Assembly (NCBI RefSeq): GCF_000156395.1
Contig: NZ_GG703821.1
Span: 125,639 to 189,638, forward strand
Direction of reading: 5' to 3'
DNA length: 64,000 nt
Origin: Providencia rustigianii DSM 4541
Lineage (GTDB): Bacteria > Pseudomonadota > Gammaproteobacteria > Enterobacterales > Enterobacteriaceae
The notes beneath the pieces were generated by a model, which was given only the letters and a program-made list of their open reading frames with translations, did no database searches and had not been told where the DNA came from. Position numbers and translations under genes: made by a program. Positions 17,048-26,371 of the stretch are shown piece after piece (position 1 is the stretch's first letter; each line of letters begins with the position of its first letter).

Positions 17048-18109
17048 TTACTTTTTAGGTCCATAAATTTCGACGAAAGGAACACCATCTTGAGCTATCG
17101 TTCCTCTAAACATACCTTTCGTATTGAAATCCATAACATAATTTCCATCTTTATCAATCGCAATCAGTCCACCAGCGCCTCCCATATTATGCACCGTATT
17201 AAGGATATTTGTTGATGCTTCAGAAAGCGTGATACCTTTATATTTTATTTGAGCGGCAACATCATAAGCAGCAACAGATCGAATGAACAATTCCCCTAGT
17301 CCTGTCGTTGAAATAGCAATAGTGTTGTTATCAGCGTAAGTTCCTGCGCCAATAATAGGAGAGTCACCAATGCGGCCATAATGCTTATTTGTACTTCCGC
17401 CCGTGGAGGTCGCAGAAGCTAAATTGCCTTTTTTATCGATTGCAACAGCACCAACTGTACCGTATTTATAATCGAACATCAGAGGATCAACGAATAAAGC
17501 AGCATTAATCCCTTTTTCTTGATCTATTTTGTGGCTGATTTCTTTCACTTTTTTAAGCTGTTCTGCTCGTTTTTCAGTGATAAAGTAAGATGGGTCAACA
17601 ATATCTAACCCTTCTGATTTAGCAAATTGTTCAGCACCAGCTCCCCCCATCATCACATAGGGGCTTTTCGTCATAACACGGTAAGCTGCCATTATTGGGT
17701 TTCTGACGTTCGACACTCCAGCGACAGCACCTGCCTTACGAGTTCGCCCATCCATAATCGAAGCATCCAACTCTACCTTATTATCGGTGGTTAATGATGC
17801 GCCTTTACCTGCGTTATACAGAGGGGAATCTTCCATCACGATCACCGCAGCTTGAACGGCATCAACACTATCACCACCTTGAGCAAGAATAGTGTATCCA
17901 GCTTGAAGTGCTTCTTTTAATTTCTCTTCATGCTCTTTTTGTAATTCAGGAGAAAGCAGCTTTTCAGTAATATCGCCAGCTCCACCATGGATAACTAAAC
18001 GGAAATTATTTTTTTGTGCAGTTGTTGATGAGGAAAAAATAATTGCAGATAAAAAAATTATACTAAAGGTATATTTGGTTGATTTTATTTTCTTAGCTAG
18101 GTTATTCAT
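17048..18109 (-). CDS. Exported isoaspartyl peptidase / type III asparaginase (Ntn hydrolase)
   Basis: This 353-residue plant-type (IaaA) isoaspartyl dipeptidase/asparaginase hydrolyses beta-aspartyl dipeptides and, more weakly, asparagine. It is a self-cleaving Ntn hydrolase. Domain start LVIHGGAGDI, the glycine-rich NAGKGASLT segment, and the autocleavage site KYGTVGAVA with nucleophile Thr218 (in the chosen numbering) are present. A clear signal peptide precedes the domain, whereas E. coli IaaA lacks one. The ATG at 18109 is preferred over 18130 because AAGG lies at proper distance before it. It stands between a regulator pair and a fimbrial operon but has no evident role in either. Confidence 0.86.
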   Translation of the reverse strand: MNNLAKKIKSTKYTFSIIFLSAIIFSSSTTAQKNNFRLVIHGGAGDITEKLLSPELQKEHEEKLKEALQAGYTILAQGGDSVDAVQAAVIVMEDSPLYNAGKGASLTTDNKVELDASIMDGRTRKAGAVAGVSNVRNPIMAAYRVMTKSPYVMMGGAGAEQFAKSEGLDIVDPSYFITEKRAEQLKKVKEISHKIDQEKGINAALFVDPLMFDYKYGTVGAVAIDKKGNLASATSTGGSTNKHYGRIGDSPIIGAGTYADNNTIAISTTGLGELFIRSVAAYDVAAQIKYKGITLSEASTNILNTVHNMGGAGGLIAIDKDGNYVMDFNTKGMFRGTIAQDGVPFVEIYGPKK

Positions 18110-18200
18110 GATTAACCTTATTTTATGCAATAAGTTTTATTGGCTCGAAGATTTTATTTTTCCCTTAAGCCAATATTTCATTATTTGATAAAAAATAAAT

Positions 18201-18977
18201 TTATTGCAATGTACTCACTTGTTCTTCCATCGGTAATACCAAGTCATCCAAAATAGCCCATTTCACTTGATTACCATTGATATCACTTGGTAATTTAAAG
18301 CGTTGCTCACTCAATGGTTTTAGTGGTTTGAATAACTCATTACTGTTTATTTCTTTCCCTCCGACATTCACACTATCAAATGAAAGATAAATCGGAGAAT
18401 TATTCATAACAATTAACTCATTGCCTTCACGCCTAAAACTTAATTTTTTTTGTGCCTCTTCGAACGTTAAACTTTCTAAGTTCTTAGGGCGGTAATACAC
18501 TTTAAAGTGTAAAGCTTGAATGGCATCAAACTCAGCACTGTCTTTTTTTTCTTCTGTATTAGGTATTGAAGGTGGAATCGCTCTAAATTTTGCAATATAG
18601 ACCGTTTCACGGTCACTTGGCATTTTAGCTGTATCACCCACAAACATTACACGCCAATCATAACGCTGACCGGGCTCTAACTTATATAAAGGAGGAGTAA
18701 TCATAAACGGAAAATTATCGGTACTTTCCAGTGTATTTACCCCTGTGTCTTCATCTAACTTTTCAACACTTGCTTGCATTAAATATGGTGTTTTAGTGGT
18801 TGCATTGCGCAAACGAAAGGAAACACTTTTCTCCCCTTCAATAAAGGTTTTACGCTCATAGGGAAAAACAATGGTATCTGAGCTAGCACTCTCGAAATCA
18901 GATGCAAACGATGGCATTACACCGAATAATAATGATAGCGTTAAACCCGTTATCAGAATGCTGGCCCATTTTTTCAT
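18201..18977 (-). CDS. Periplasmic fimbrial chaperone 3 of operon 1
   Basis: This 258-residue PapD-like chaperone has a signal peptide (about 1-25). The N-terminal immunoglobulin-like domain includes FPYERKTFIEGEKSVSFRLRN, the F1-G1 region PSDRETVYIAKFRAIPP and the start of domain two at HFKVYYRP. It lacks the usual early MxxTR-type signature and is a divergent member. It is the last gene of the operon, directly behind the tip adhesin gene, which suggests a chaperone dedicated to that adhesin. This is the third chaperone gene in an operon with one usher. The start is supported by AAAGG upstream. Confidence 0.85.
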   Translation of the reverse strand: MKKWASILITGLTLSLLFGVMPSFASDFESASSDTIVFPYERKTFIEGEKSVSFRLRNATTKTPYLMQASVEKLDEDTGVNTLESTDNFPFMITPPLYKLEPGQRYDWRVMFVGDTAKMPSDRETVYIAKFRAIPPSIPNTEEKKDSAEFDAIQALHFKVYYRPKNLESLTFEEAQKKLSFRREGNELIVMNNSPIYLSFDSVNVGGKEINSNELFKPLKPLSEQRFKLPSDINGNQVKWAILDDLVLPMEEQVSTLQ

Positions 18978-19015
18978 TGATAAACCTTTATAATTTATTA
19001 AATGCTGAGGATAGA

Positions 19016-20224
19016 TTAAATTTTTGTATAAACCGCCACTTCGACACGCGCTCGGTATTTACCAGGATCAACATTATTATTGGCACAAATAGCCCATTTA
19101 ATATTCAGGCTTTCCTGTTGATTTGCTACTGAGTTTTTACCAATTTCTTGGTCTTCATTATTAAATTTCAATAGCTTAGTATTTGTATCATTGCTACATA
19201 ACAGAGTTGAATCATCCCCATCTTTGTACGGCAGCGCTAATAACCAAGGCGCTTTAGCATTATTAATTTCCGTTCCATCAACTTTATTAAACCACAATTT
19301 TCTTGGGTTACTGGTATCTACACGCCCCTCACGAGAAATTGCGGTAATATAAATAGGTTTATTATCTGCGGTACAGGTGTATTGAAAGCGAGATTCTCGC
19401 GTTTCTTGATTGCTTCGCCCCATCACGATATCAAATGTTGATTGGGTAACATTTTTGATTTTACAAATACGTACCACTCGAATATTGGTGATAAATTCAA
19501 TACGCTCAGAAGAATTCGCACCATTGGGGCTTACACGAGGTCCTTGAGTTATCACACTTACTCTTTTTTGTAATCGGAAGCGCCCGGGTACTAATTGAAA
19601 ATTAGTATACAGTTCAAATCGAGAACTTGTATTAAACGTAATAAATTTTCTCATGGTGTCATACCCTTCCTGATATGCATTGGGAGGATACATACAGATA
19701 TCAGCACGACTAAAAGTATCAATGAGTCCGGTAGCTGGCCTAAAAAAAGTTCCGGTATAATTTCGCTCTAATCCACGCCATTGTTTTTTAAAATCAGCAT
19801 CACTTCCAAGTATGCTTACATTGTAGTTAATAGTCGGAATAATCCAAGCTTGTGATCCTGCAGGTTTACTTCCATCAGGAAGGAAAAAATCTAATGCAAA
19901 ACCTTTTTTACTTGTGCCGGGTATTGTGACCACAAATCCTGAATTTGCTGATTTGCAATAGCTATCACCATCAGATAAACCAACAAGTGCCCATTCTGAA
20001 CTCCAGAACCCTCCGTTTCCATAGGTTCCAGAAGTACTTAAAGATGTCGTGCCTGTCAAACGCGCTTCAACTAAATAGGGCTCAGTAGAAGCTACCGGTG
20101 TATCTAAGTCCAGCAACCCTTCTAAAACAATATTCATCACTGCATGGGCTTGGCCTGAAAACAACCCCGTCAGAAGCGCAAACATACTGAGTTTACAATA
20201 GATTTTAGAATCATTACCTGCCAT
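19016..20224 (-). CDS. Putative two-domain fimbrial tip adhesin of operon 1
   Basis: This 402-residue secreted protein has a signal peptide ending near residue 28 (GLFSGQAHA). Its N-terminal half, with paired cysteines and many aromatic residues (about 30-200), would be the receptor-binding domain. A C-terminal half of pilin-like beta strands ends in the repeated-aromatic motif RVEVAVYTKI. Length and position after the usher gene match tip adhesins. I do not recognise the lectin domain or its ligand. Spacing to the usher gene is 52 bases and to the following chaperone gene 38 bases. Confidence 0.72.
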   Translation of the reverse strand: MAGNDSKIYCKLSMFALLTGLFSGQAHAVMNIVLEGLLDLDTPVASTEPYLVEARLTGTTSLSTSGTYGNGGFWSSEWALVGLSDGDSYCKSANSGFVVTIPGTSKKGFALDFFLPDGSKPAGSQAWIIPTINYNVSILGSDADFKKQWRGLERNYTGTFFRPATGLIDTFSRADICMYPPNAYQEGYDTMRKFITFNTSSRFELYTNFQLVPGRFRLQKRVSVITQGPRVSPNGANSSERIEFITNIRVVRICKIKNVTQSTFDIVMGRSNQETRESRFQYTCTADNKPIYITAISREGRVDTSNPRKLWFNKVDGTEINNAKAPWLLALPYKDGDDSTLLCSNDTNTKLLKFNNEDQEIGKNSVANQQESLNIKWAICANNNVDPGKYRARVEVAVYTKI

Positions 20225-20276
20225 ATTACACCCTTACATGTTTTTTATATTAAACACAGATTTCGCTATTATAAAT

Positions 20277-22832
20277 CTACTGGCAAACTGCCGAAATTGT
20301 ACGAACTGGCTGTGATGGGCTAACTTGCATAGCATCTAAACCAGAGAAAGTTGCGGTACATTGCTGGCTATCATTGCTACCCCAGCTAATATTTAATTTA
20401 CCATTTGCCGGTAATCCACTCATGAACACTTGATTATTATCACCGACAATTCCAGTATTCTCTTCTGTTGCATCAGATCCATTCAAAGATGCCACAGCAC
20501 CGAATGGCACAGGTTTACCTGACGGCGTTTGTAGGTTAATGATGGCCTGTAAACCCAGCTTAGTATTAAACTTCACTTTCACGATCGAACCTGCTGATGG
20601 ATAAACTGTTTTACTGGTTTCCTTTAAGATCACATCATGAGGTAACGTATTCACATCCATATTAATAATGTTTGCATTATATGGGGACGTATAAGGATAA
20701 AGTGCATAACCTGAGTTATTAATGACGGTATCTTTACTTCCCACCTCAGCACCCGTAGCACCATCAGCTTCGATAATTGCCAAACTGCTCCCCATTGGCT
20801 TACCTAGCAATACTCCGCCAGAATGAATTAACATCCCACCACTCATACTCGCATTAACACTATTACTGTCCTTACTGTAATTATAGCCTGCGGAGATATC
20901 GCCTTTTGAACCGGAGTAACTCGCATTAAGTGACCCATTATTCCCTACACCTTTATTCTCATAACCTTGAGAAATACCATACCCCAGTTTATTGTCTAAG
21001 AAGCTACCATTAACTGAGAGCTGATTTGTCATTCTATGTTCATTATCCTGAGTAAATATATAGCTACTACTCATATTTCTAGCCAATTCATGGTTAGAGA
21101 AAATACTAAATGGTATGTTCACGTTAATCGAAATTTGGCGGTTTTCAGGCCAGGAAGACTCACCTTTCATTCTGTCGATACTGTAACGAATCGAGTAATT
21201 TATCTGATTTAAACTTCCGTTATAACCAAATGCAATCTGACGTACTTCACGGTCAATTTCCCAGTAATCAGAAATGCTTCCAGATAAGAATAAACTACCG
21301 TATTTACCTAGTGATTGGCTGATTGAAGTCGTAAAGCTTGCACGCTGACGTTGATTCAGCCATGGCGCCACATCATCTTTTAAACGGCGATCATAGTTAT
21401 TAAAATCCGCAAAACTAAAGTAAGTACGACTAGAATAACGCAGAGCGGTTAAGTCAACAGATGTCCCTGTTGTGGTCATACTTTTTGAATAACGAATCCG
21501 GTAAGATTGACCGGATTTATCCCCAAGGTCTCCACCCATAGCAGCTGTAGCATGAGTAATATCCGCAGAGAGTGCACCAAAAGTACCAAGAGAAATACCT
21601 AAACCTGCTGCAGCTGAGGCGTAATCTTTCGCCATCAATAAGCCGCCGTATAGCGTAGTATTTGTTGGTAAACCATAAATAAATGAACCTAAAAAGAAAT
21701 CAGATTCTTTTGAACTAACCGTATAGCCGCCATTATAACGCCCTACACTGGTTTCATATCTATAACCACCAGGACGAACCATGACAGGTAAAGAGGAATA
21801 AGCCACTGTAAACGTTTTTTCAGTACCATTTTCTTCAGTTACTGTTACATCAAGGTCACCCGCGTTTCCTGTTGCATAAACATCTTTAAGTTTAAATGCG
21901 CCGGGAGAAACATAGGTTTGATAAACAATATAACCATTTTGTCTGATGGTAACGCGTGCATTCGATGACGCGATTCCATTAATTTCAGGCGCAAAGCCAC
22001 GCTCACTACTTGGTAGCATTTCCTCATTAGAGGCTAACTTAACCCCTTTAAATGGAATGCTGTCAAAAACGTCACTACCTGTGGTAATTTCACCCATCAT
22101 CAATGTTGAACGAATAGAGTGTATTGCTCGCATCACATAAGTGTTATTAAATTCTGTCGAAGATTGTGAACCGTAGTCACCACTGCTACGAGAATAAGAC
22201 ATATTCGAACGTAGTCGCCAGGCCCCTATATTTAATCCACTCGCCACAGTTGCAAAAATATTATCTGTTGTATTTGAGCCTGAATAATTGGAATCGTAGC
22301 GATTTTTGTTACCACTCACAAAATAGTTAAAAAACAGAGCTGAAACGCCATCATCCAACAATTCGGGACTGATGTATCCCTGAGCTTTTGTTAGCATTGC
22401 AATTTGTGGAATTTCAACACGCACGATTAACTTAGACATATCCGTGGTAACAGATGCATCTTTAATATATTCATCAAGATTAAAAATTTTAGTATTTGGA
22501 TCTAGCGCATTTAAACTTGAAATAGCTTTAACATTCACCCCCCACTCAGCAAGTAACGCAGGAGTAACAACAAGAACAATATCCCCTTGCTTATTAGGTG
22601 CGAATGTAAGTAGATTATCGCCTAAGTTATTTCTATTCACTTCAAGTTCAACATGGTATTCCCCTGCTGGAATACTATTCGAGCGACTAAATTGAGAAAG
22701 GTCTAACTGGCTAGCATCTACCCCTAGTTGACTCTCTAACATGCTCGGATCAAAATAGTCATCGCCATAAGAATATAGAGATAGACATATCAATGAAGAT
22801 AATAAGCTGATTTTAAATAATTTGTTGTCCAT
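20277..22832 (-). CDS. Outer-membrane usher (FimD/PapC family) of operon 1
   Basis: This 851-residue usher forms the outer-membrane pore through which chaperone-subunit complexes are assembled into a fimbria. After the signal peptide comes the N-terminal chaperone-binding domain (FDPSMLESQLG onwards, with IPAGEYHVELEVN). The barrel follows, with the plug-domain region around FAPEINGIASSNARVTIRQNG (about residues 285-305). The C-terminal domains hold a cysteine pair (QQCTATF ... AVCQ). It is complete and of standard length. AAGG lies eight bases before the start. Confidence 0.95.
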   Translation of the reverse strand: MDNKLFKISLLSSLICLSLYSYGDDYFDPSMLESQLGVDASQLDLSQFSRSNSIPAGEYHVELEVNRNNLGDNLLTFAPNKQGDIVLVVTPALLAEWGVNVKAISSLNALDPNTKIFNLDEYIKDASVTTDMSKLIVRVEIPQIAMLTKAQGYISPELLDDGVSALFFNYFVSGNKNRYDSNYSGSNTTDNIFATVASGLNIGAWRLRSNMSYSRSSGDYGSQSSTEFNNTYVMRAIHSIRSTLMMGEITTGSDVFDSIPFKGVKLASNEEMLPSSERGFAPEINGIASSNARVTIRQNGYIVYQTYVSPGAFKLKDVYATGNAGDLDVTVTEENGTEKTFTVAYSSLPVMVRPGGYRYETSVGRYNGGYTVSSKESDFFLGSFIYGLPTNTTLYGGLLMAKDYASAAAGLGISLGTFGALSADITHATAAMGGDLGDKSGQSYRIRYSKSMTTTGTSVDLTALRYSSRTYFSFADFNNYDRRLKDDVAPWLNQRQRASFTTSISQSLGKYGSLFLSGSISDYWEIDREVRQIAFGYNGSLNQINYSIRYSIDRMKGESSWPENRQISINVNIPFSIFSNHELARNMSSSYIFTQDNEHRMTNQLSVNGSFLDNKLGYGISQGYENKGVGNNGSLNASYSGSKGDISAGYNYSKDSNSVNASMSGGMLIHSGGVLLGKPMGSSLAIIEADGATGAEVGSKDTVINNSGYALYPYTSPYNANIINMDVNTLPHDVILKETSKTVYPSAGSIVKVKFNTKLGLQAIINLQTPSGKPVPFGAVASLNGSDATEENTGIVGDNNQVFMSGLPANGKLNISWGSNDSQQCTATFSGLDAMQVSPSQPVRTISAVCQ

Positions 22833-22926
22833 TTCTATAGCCTTTATTCATCTTTATATTGGTTTCACATCAACAGACTAATTAAAAATTAACTGTTATA
22901 TATGTACCTAAGTATTAGCTATGACC

Positions 22927-23649
22927 CTATTTATCCTTAATCTTCGAGTCCTTCACTATTTCAGTTTCTTTTTTTATTACTTGCTTTTCTGTTGTGGTAC
23001 CAAAGTCATTTAAAAAATACCAACTAACCGTCGATGGATTATTAATATTTTTGCCAATTTCATAGTGGCTAAATGGCTTTAATAACAATGATTCTTGGTT
23101 CATTTCCCCATCGATAGTTAATCCCACCAACGTCATATAATATGGAGTTGTATTTTCAAACTGCCATTTGTTATTCTTTTTAACTAAATTGATTTTTTTA
23201 TAATCATTTAGATTAGGTTCACTAATTATTTCCGGCCGATAAATTAATTTAATTACAAATGCAGTTACAAATACTAAGCTAGGCTTATCTTTCTCTTCTT
23301 CTTTTTTTATTGCAGGAATAGCTCTGGCTTTTAAATAAAAAATTGACTCTCTATCTTTTGGCAAATTTGCAATGTTATTGGGTAAAACTCTTGCTGCAAA
23401 CTCACTTCTTGCATCAACTCTAAAAAGCGGGGGGGTTAAAATAAAATTATCAACAATTTTACCATCAACATCATCTAAAATAGAGGTTTGAACTAAAATT
23501 GGTGATGCAGTATCGTTATGAACTTGCATAACCTGACTTTTATCTTTCTGTGAATATATGATACGGCTTTGATTCAAAGACACACCATCCGCATGTGCAA
23601 TAAATGTCATTGAATATGTAATCAATATTATAAATAATCGAAGTAACAT
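22927..23649 (-). CDS. Periplasmic fimbrial chaperone 2 of operon 1
   Basis: This 240-residue PapD-family chaperone has signal peptide MLLRLFIILITYSMTFIAHA, the N-terminal strand GVSLNQSRIIYSQKDKSQVM, the F1-G1 segment LPKDRESIFYLKARAIPA and the domain-two start IKLIYRPE. A longer frame begins at 23673 and overlaps the preceding gene. I use the second methionine at 23649, which directly opens the signal peptide and has an AGAGA element before it. It lies 10 bases after a minor-subunit gene and upstream of the usher gene. Confidence 0.86.
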   Translation of the reverse strand: MLLRLFIILITYSMTFIAHADGVSLNQSRIIYSQKDKSQVMQVHNDTASPILVQTSILDDVDGKIVDNFILTPPLFRVDARSEFAARVLPNNIANLPKDRESIFYLKARAIPAIKKEEEKDKPSLVFVTAFVIKLIYRPEIISEPNLNDYKKINLVKKNNKWQFENTTPYYMTLVGLTIDGEMNQESLLLKPFSHYEIGKNINNPSTVSWYFLNDFGTTTEKQVIKKETEIVKDSKIKDK

Positions 23650-23659
23650 ATTATTTCTC

Positions 23660-24223
23660 TTAATCAGAAACATAAGTCAATGTTAATGTTGCTTTAAAGC
23701 CGCCTACGTTGACATCATCTGCACATTCCGTTGTTCCAGTTTTGCACATAACATAAGCATAAAAAGTTTTTGATAACGCTGTTTCTTCTATTTTTGGAAA
23801 TAATTTATTATTTTGCTCAGTAACAAAATCAGCATCACCTTGAGTTGCATTATTTTTATTCGATATTCTGATGGCAAATGTTTTACCAGCATCATCTAAA
23901 AATCCATTTTGCTCTGCTTTATAATTACCCGTAAGGGAAATATATGCACCATCATGATTTTTAGTTTTACAATTTTGAATAGTCACTTTGAATGGTAATT
24001 TCAAATTCCCTGTTGGAACGTCACTCTTAAATTTACTAATTGGAATATTACCAAAATCCACTTTATTAGCTGAAGTTCCTTCAATATTAATATCACAAGT
24101 ATTCTTAGGAACAGTAAGGTTAAATGTAAAGTCGTGCAAACCATCATCCCTAGCTTGAGTACTATTAAATATACTACTGAATAAAAATAAGCTTCCACCG
24201 ATTAATAAATGTAACGCTTTCAT
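23660..24223 (-). CDS. Fimbrial minor subunit of operon 1
   Basis: This 187-residue pilin-like subunit has a signal peptide of about 24 residues (ending near STQA) and a pilin domain. The latter has the typical first cysteine in NTCDINIEG, its partner in IQNCKTKNHDG, and the C-terminal strand TLTLTYVSD used in donor-strand exchange. A second cysteine pair (MCKTGTTEC) is unusual. AAGGAATG precedes the start. It lies between two chaperone genes and probably forms an adaptor or a second structural subunit. Confidence 0.82.
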   Translation of the reverse strand: MKALHLLIGGSLFLFSSIFNSTQARDDGLHDFTFNLTVPKNTCDINIEGTSANKVDFGNIPISKFKSDVPTGNLKLPFKVTIQNCKTKNHDGAYISLTGNYKAEQNGFLDDAGKTFAIRISNKNNATQGDADFVTEQNNKLFPKIEETALSKTFYAYVMCKTGTTECADDVNVGGFKATLTLTYVSD

Positions 24224-24238
24224 AACTCATTCCTTTTA

Positions 24239-24817
24239 TTATGGTTGAAGCAATGTAATATCAACCGCAGCAACTAACTCTCCAGGCGTTGGTCGACTTG
24301 TTCCTAATTGAACAACACTGACTTCAAAATGGCTTTCTAAGCTAGCATTTGCCGTAACTTGAAAAGGAATAACGCCACCACCATTAATGTCTACAATATT
24401 ACAATTTGCTTTGCTGCTATCACATTTTCTTAAAACAAAAGCAGCTTTTGTATTATTAGTTGTCGGATAAATTTTATTACTAGGATCTACTGAAGTTCCC
24501 GTACTTGCTGCAACCTTCATTAAATAAGGAGCACTTCCTGTCGATAAATCAAACTCAGAACAGGTATATCTCAATGAGAATGGCTTCAAAAATGTTTTAT
24601 CGTTAATATCTTCTTTTACATTAGGAATAAAAATAGGTTTAAACTGTACTTCCATTTTATCGACTGAAACAACGCAAGTTCCTTTAATAACATTACCAAT
24701 TACTTGCATTTCAGCAGCTTGTGAATTTTGGATTACACCAAAATAACTGACGGATATAAAGAATAAAATATAAATTTTACACATTAATTGTTTAGTTAAC
24801 TTGCCCGCTATAAACAT
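24239..24817 (-). CDS. Fimbrial minor subunit of operon 1 (second)
   Basis: This is a pilin-like subunit of about 192 residues. The longest frame begins at 24835, but GGGAGG five bases before the ATG at 24817 fixes the start there, overlapping the chaperone gene by 26 bases. The signal peptide ends near QNSQA, and a pilin domain follows with KGTCVVSVD and RYTCSEFD cysteines and the terminal VAAVDITLLQP strand. An extra pair of cysteines (LRKCDSSKANC) is present, as in the next subunit. Confidence 0.8.
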   Translation of the reverse strand: MFIAGKLTKQLMCKIYILFFISVSYFGVIQNSQAAEMQVIGNVIKGTCVVSVDKMEVQFKPIFIPNVKEDINDKTFLKPFSLRYTCSEFDLSTGSAPYLMKVAASTGTSVDPSNKIYPTTNNTKAAFVLRKCDSSKANCNIVDINGGGVIPFQVTANASLESHFEVSVVQLGTSRPTPGELVAAVDITLLQP

Positions 24818-25532
24818 CTTCGCCTCCCAAATCATTTATCACCGTCCAAGTGGCTATACCTTTACGTCCATTAGCAGGAACTATATAACTAAATGAATTA
24901 AATGGAGAAACCATTGTATTATTCTTTTTCAAACTTAATTCGACCTTCACACCATTTATTTTTAATTCATTTAGTGAGATATAGTAAGGTGAATTATTTT
25001 CAACAACGACACCGGTTGATGTTGATTTAATAATTAGCTGGCTATAAGCTTCCTGAGGTGAAACTTTTAAATGACTTGGTCTATAAAATAATTTTATTAC
25101 GTTATTATAACCAATATTTAATGCTGTACGATCTGCCGGTCCATTTGTTGCTGGAATCATAATGCCGCTAAAATAGAAAACAGATTCTCTATCTCTTGGT
25201 AATGAATTTTGCTGCGCAAAAACTCGAATATCTTGAGATTTCCCAGCATCAATCTTGATTAACGGTGGCGTAACCGTAAATGGGGCTGGACCAGTGCCAT
25301 CAGCTTTTTGACTTACAGAAAATTTAGCTAAATAATTTATATCTGTTTTATTTCTTGCACCAATTGATGCACTATTTTCATCCTGTATATAAACTATGCG
25401 AGTCGCATTCAGCCCTACACCATTAGAATAAGCAGGAAGAGTCGTTAATGAAAACAATAGAGTTAAACTAACACCTAAAATCTTTGTTGCTGAGATCTTT
25501 TTTACATCTTTTGTTTTCATTATCTTATCCAT
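24792..25532 (-). CDS. Periplasmic fimbrial chaperone 1 of operon 1
   Basis: This 246-residue PapD-family chaperone has a signal peptide (to about residue 36), GVGLNATRIVYIQDEN, the loop LPRDRESVFYFSGIMIPA and IKLFYRPSHL at the start of domain two. It is a typical short-loop chaperone. The start could also be the methionine at 25520; neither has a strong ribosome-binding site. It lies directly behind the major-pilin gene across a partial terminator, the usual arrangement for lowering chaperone expression relative to pilin. Confidence 0.88.
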   Translation of the reverse strand: MDKIMKTKDVKKISATKILGVSLTLLFSLTTLPAYSNGVGLNATRIVYIQDENSASIGARNKTDINYLAKFSVSQKADGTGPAPFTVTPPLIKIDAGKSQDIRVFAQQNSLPRDRESVFYFSGIMIPATNGPADRTALNIGYNNVIKLFYRPSHLKVSPQEAYSQLIIKSTSTGVVVENNSPYYISLNELKINGVKVELSLKKNNTMVSPFNSFSYIVPANGRKGIATWTVINDLGGEDVYSGQVN

Positions 25533-25548
25533 ATATCTAAGATTAAAT

Positions 25549-25572
25549 AAGAGGCTTTTAAAAAAGCCTCTT
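25549..25572 (-). terminator. Hairpin between major pilin and chaperone 1
   Basis: The stem AAGAGGCTTTT / AAAAGCCTCTT lies 20 bases behind the pilin stop codon, with only a short T-rich tail on the minus strand. It probably acts as a leaky terminator or mRNA-stabilising structure that keeps pilin transcripts in excess. Confidence 0.72.
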
Positions 25573-25592
25573 CACAATAAAAACTAAACTAA

Positions 25593-26150
25593 TTAGTTAT
25601 AAGATACAGTGAAAGTTACTGGTACGTTTAAAGTATCAGTTTGAACACCGATTTGAGTCAGAACTAATTTAGCAGCAACTGGAATCGCAGCTGTACCGTT
25701 AGCAGCAATATCGTTAGCCAGTTTCAGTTCGTTATCTGTGTTTGGCAAAATTGGAGTTGCACCAGAAGTTAATTGTACTGCTAATGCATTTGCTGCTGCG
25801 TTTGCGAAGAATTCGCTATAACGAGTAGAAGCATCACCGTCTGCACGAACGAAGATGGCAGCATCTTTCGCTGCTGCTTTAGAGCAGTTAGAAAGAACTA
25901 AATCAAAGTTTTTAGTAACACCTAACTGATCTTTAGGGTTTTTACCCGTAGTTTGGTCCGCAGTGAAAACACCCCAATCAACAACAGAACCAGCTGCAGA
26001 TGATTTAACATCACAAGATGCTGCACGTAATTGTGCTTTAAAAGTTACTGTTGTACCTTGTTTGCTTGGCTCATCAGCTGCAAATGCAGAACCAGCGATC
26101 ATTGAACTTGCTAATACTGCGATTGTTGCTAATTTTTTATTGAATAACAT
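25593..26150 (-). CDS. Major fimbrial subunit (pilin) of operon 1
   Basis: This 185-residue pilin has signal peptide MLFNKKLATIAVLASSMIAGSAFA followed by the mature start ADEPSKQGT. The first cysteine is in RAASCDVKSS and the second in LSNCSKAAAK. The C-terminal VPVTFTVSYN ends with the penultimate tyrosine typical of fimbrial subunits. An upstream extension (to 26195) is rejected because the ATG at 26150 opens the signal peptide and has GAGG eight bases before it. As the first gene of the operon, before a hairpin, it is likely the most abundant subunit. Confidence 0.92.
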   Translation of the reverse strand: MLFNKKLATIAVLASSMIAGSAFAADEPSKQGTTVTFKAQLRAASCDVKSSAAGSVVDWGVFTADQTTGKNPKDQLGVTKNFDLVLSNCSKAAAKDAAIFVRADGDASTRYSEFFANAAANALAVQLTSGATPILPNTDNELKLANDIAANGTAAIPVAAKLVLTQIGVQTDTLNVPVTFTVSYN

Positions 26151-26326
26151 ATTAAATACCTCTGTATTCATGTCATGTAGTAGTGAAAGACACAATTTTT
26201 TTATTAAGTACCAAGTTCCAAAATATCCTTATATCGTTGTCCCTAAATTCATGCATTGAAGCTTGGTGGATTTTTTGTTGGCTTTCTCAAACCAACATTA
26301 GAGAGCATTAAAGATCCTTTTAATCC

Positions 26327-26371
26327 TCTTTTTTAAAGTCGCCCGTTTTCCATTACTGACTTTAAAAAAGA
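26327..26371. repeat. Inverted repeat A upstream of fimbrial operon 1
   Basis: Perfect 14-bp arms TCTTTTTTAAAGTC and GACTTTAAAAAAGA enclose 17 bases, about 180 bases upstream of the pilin start. It could be a terminator-like hairpin, a regulator site or the scar of a mobile sequence. It touches inverted repeat B without a gap. Confidence 0.75.
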
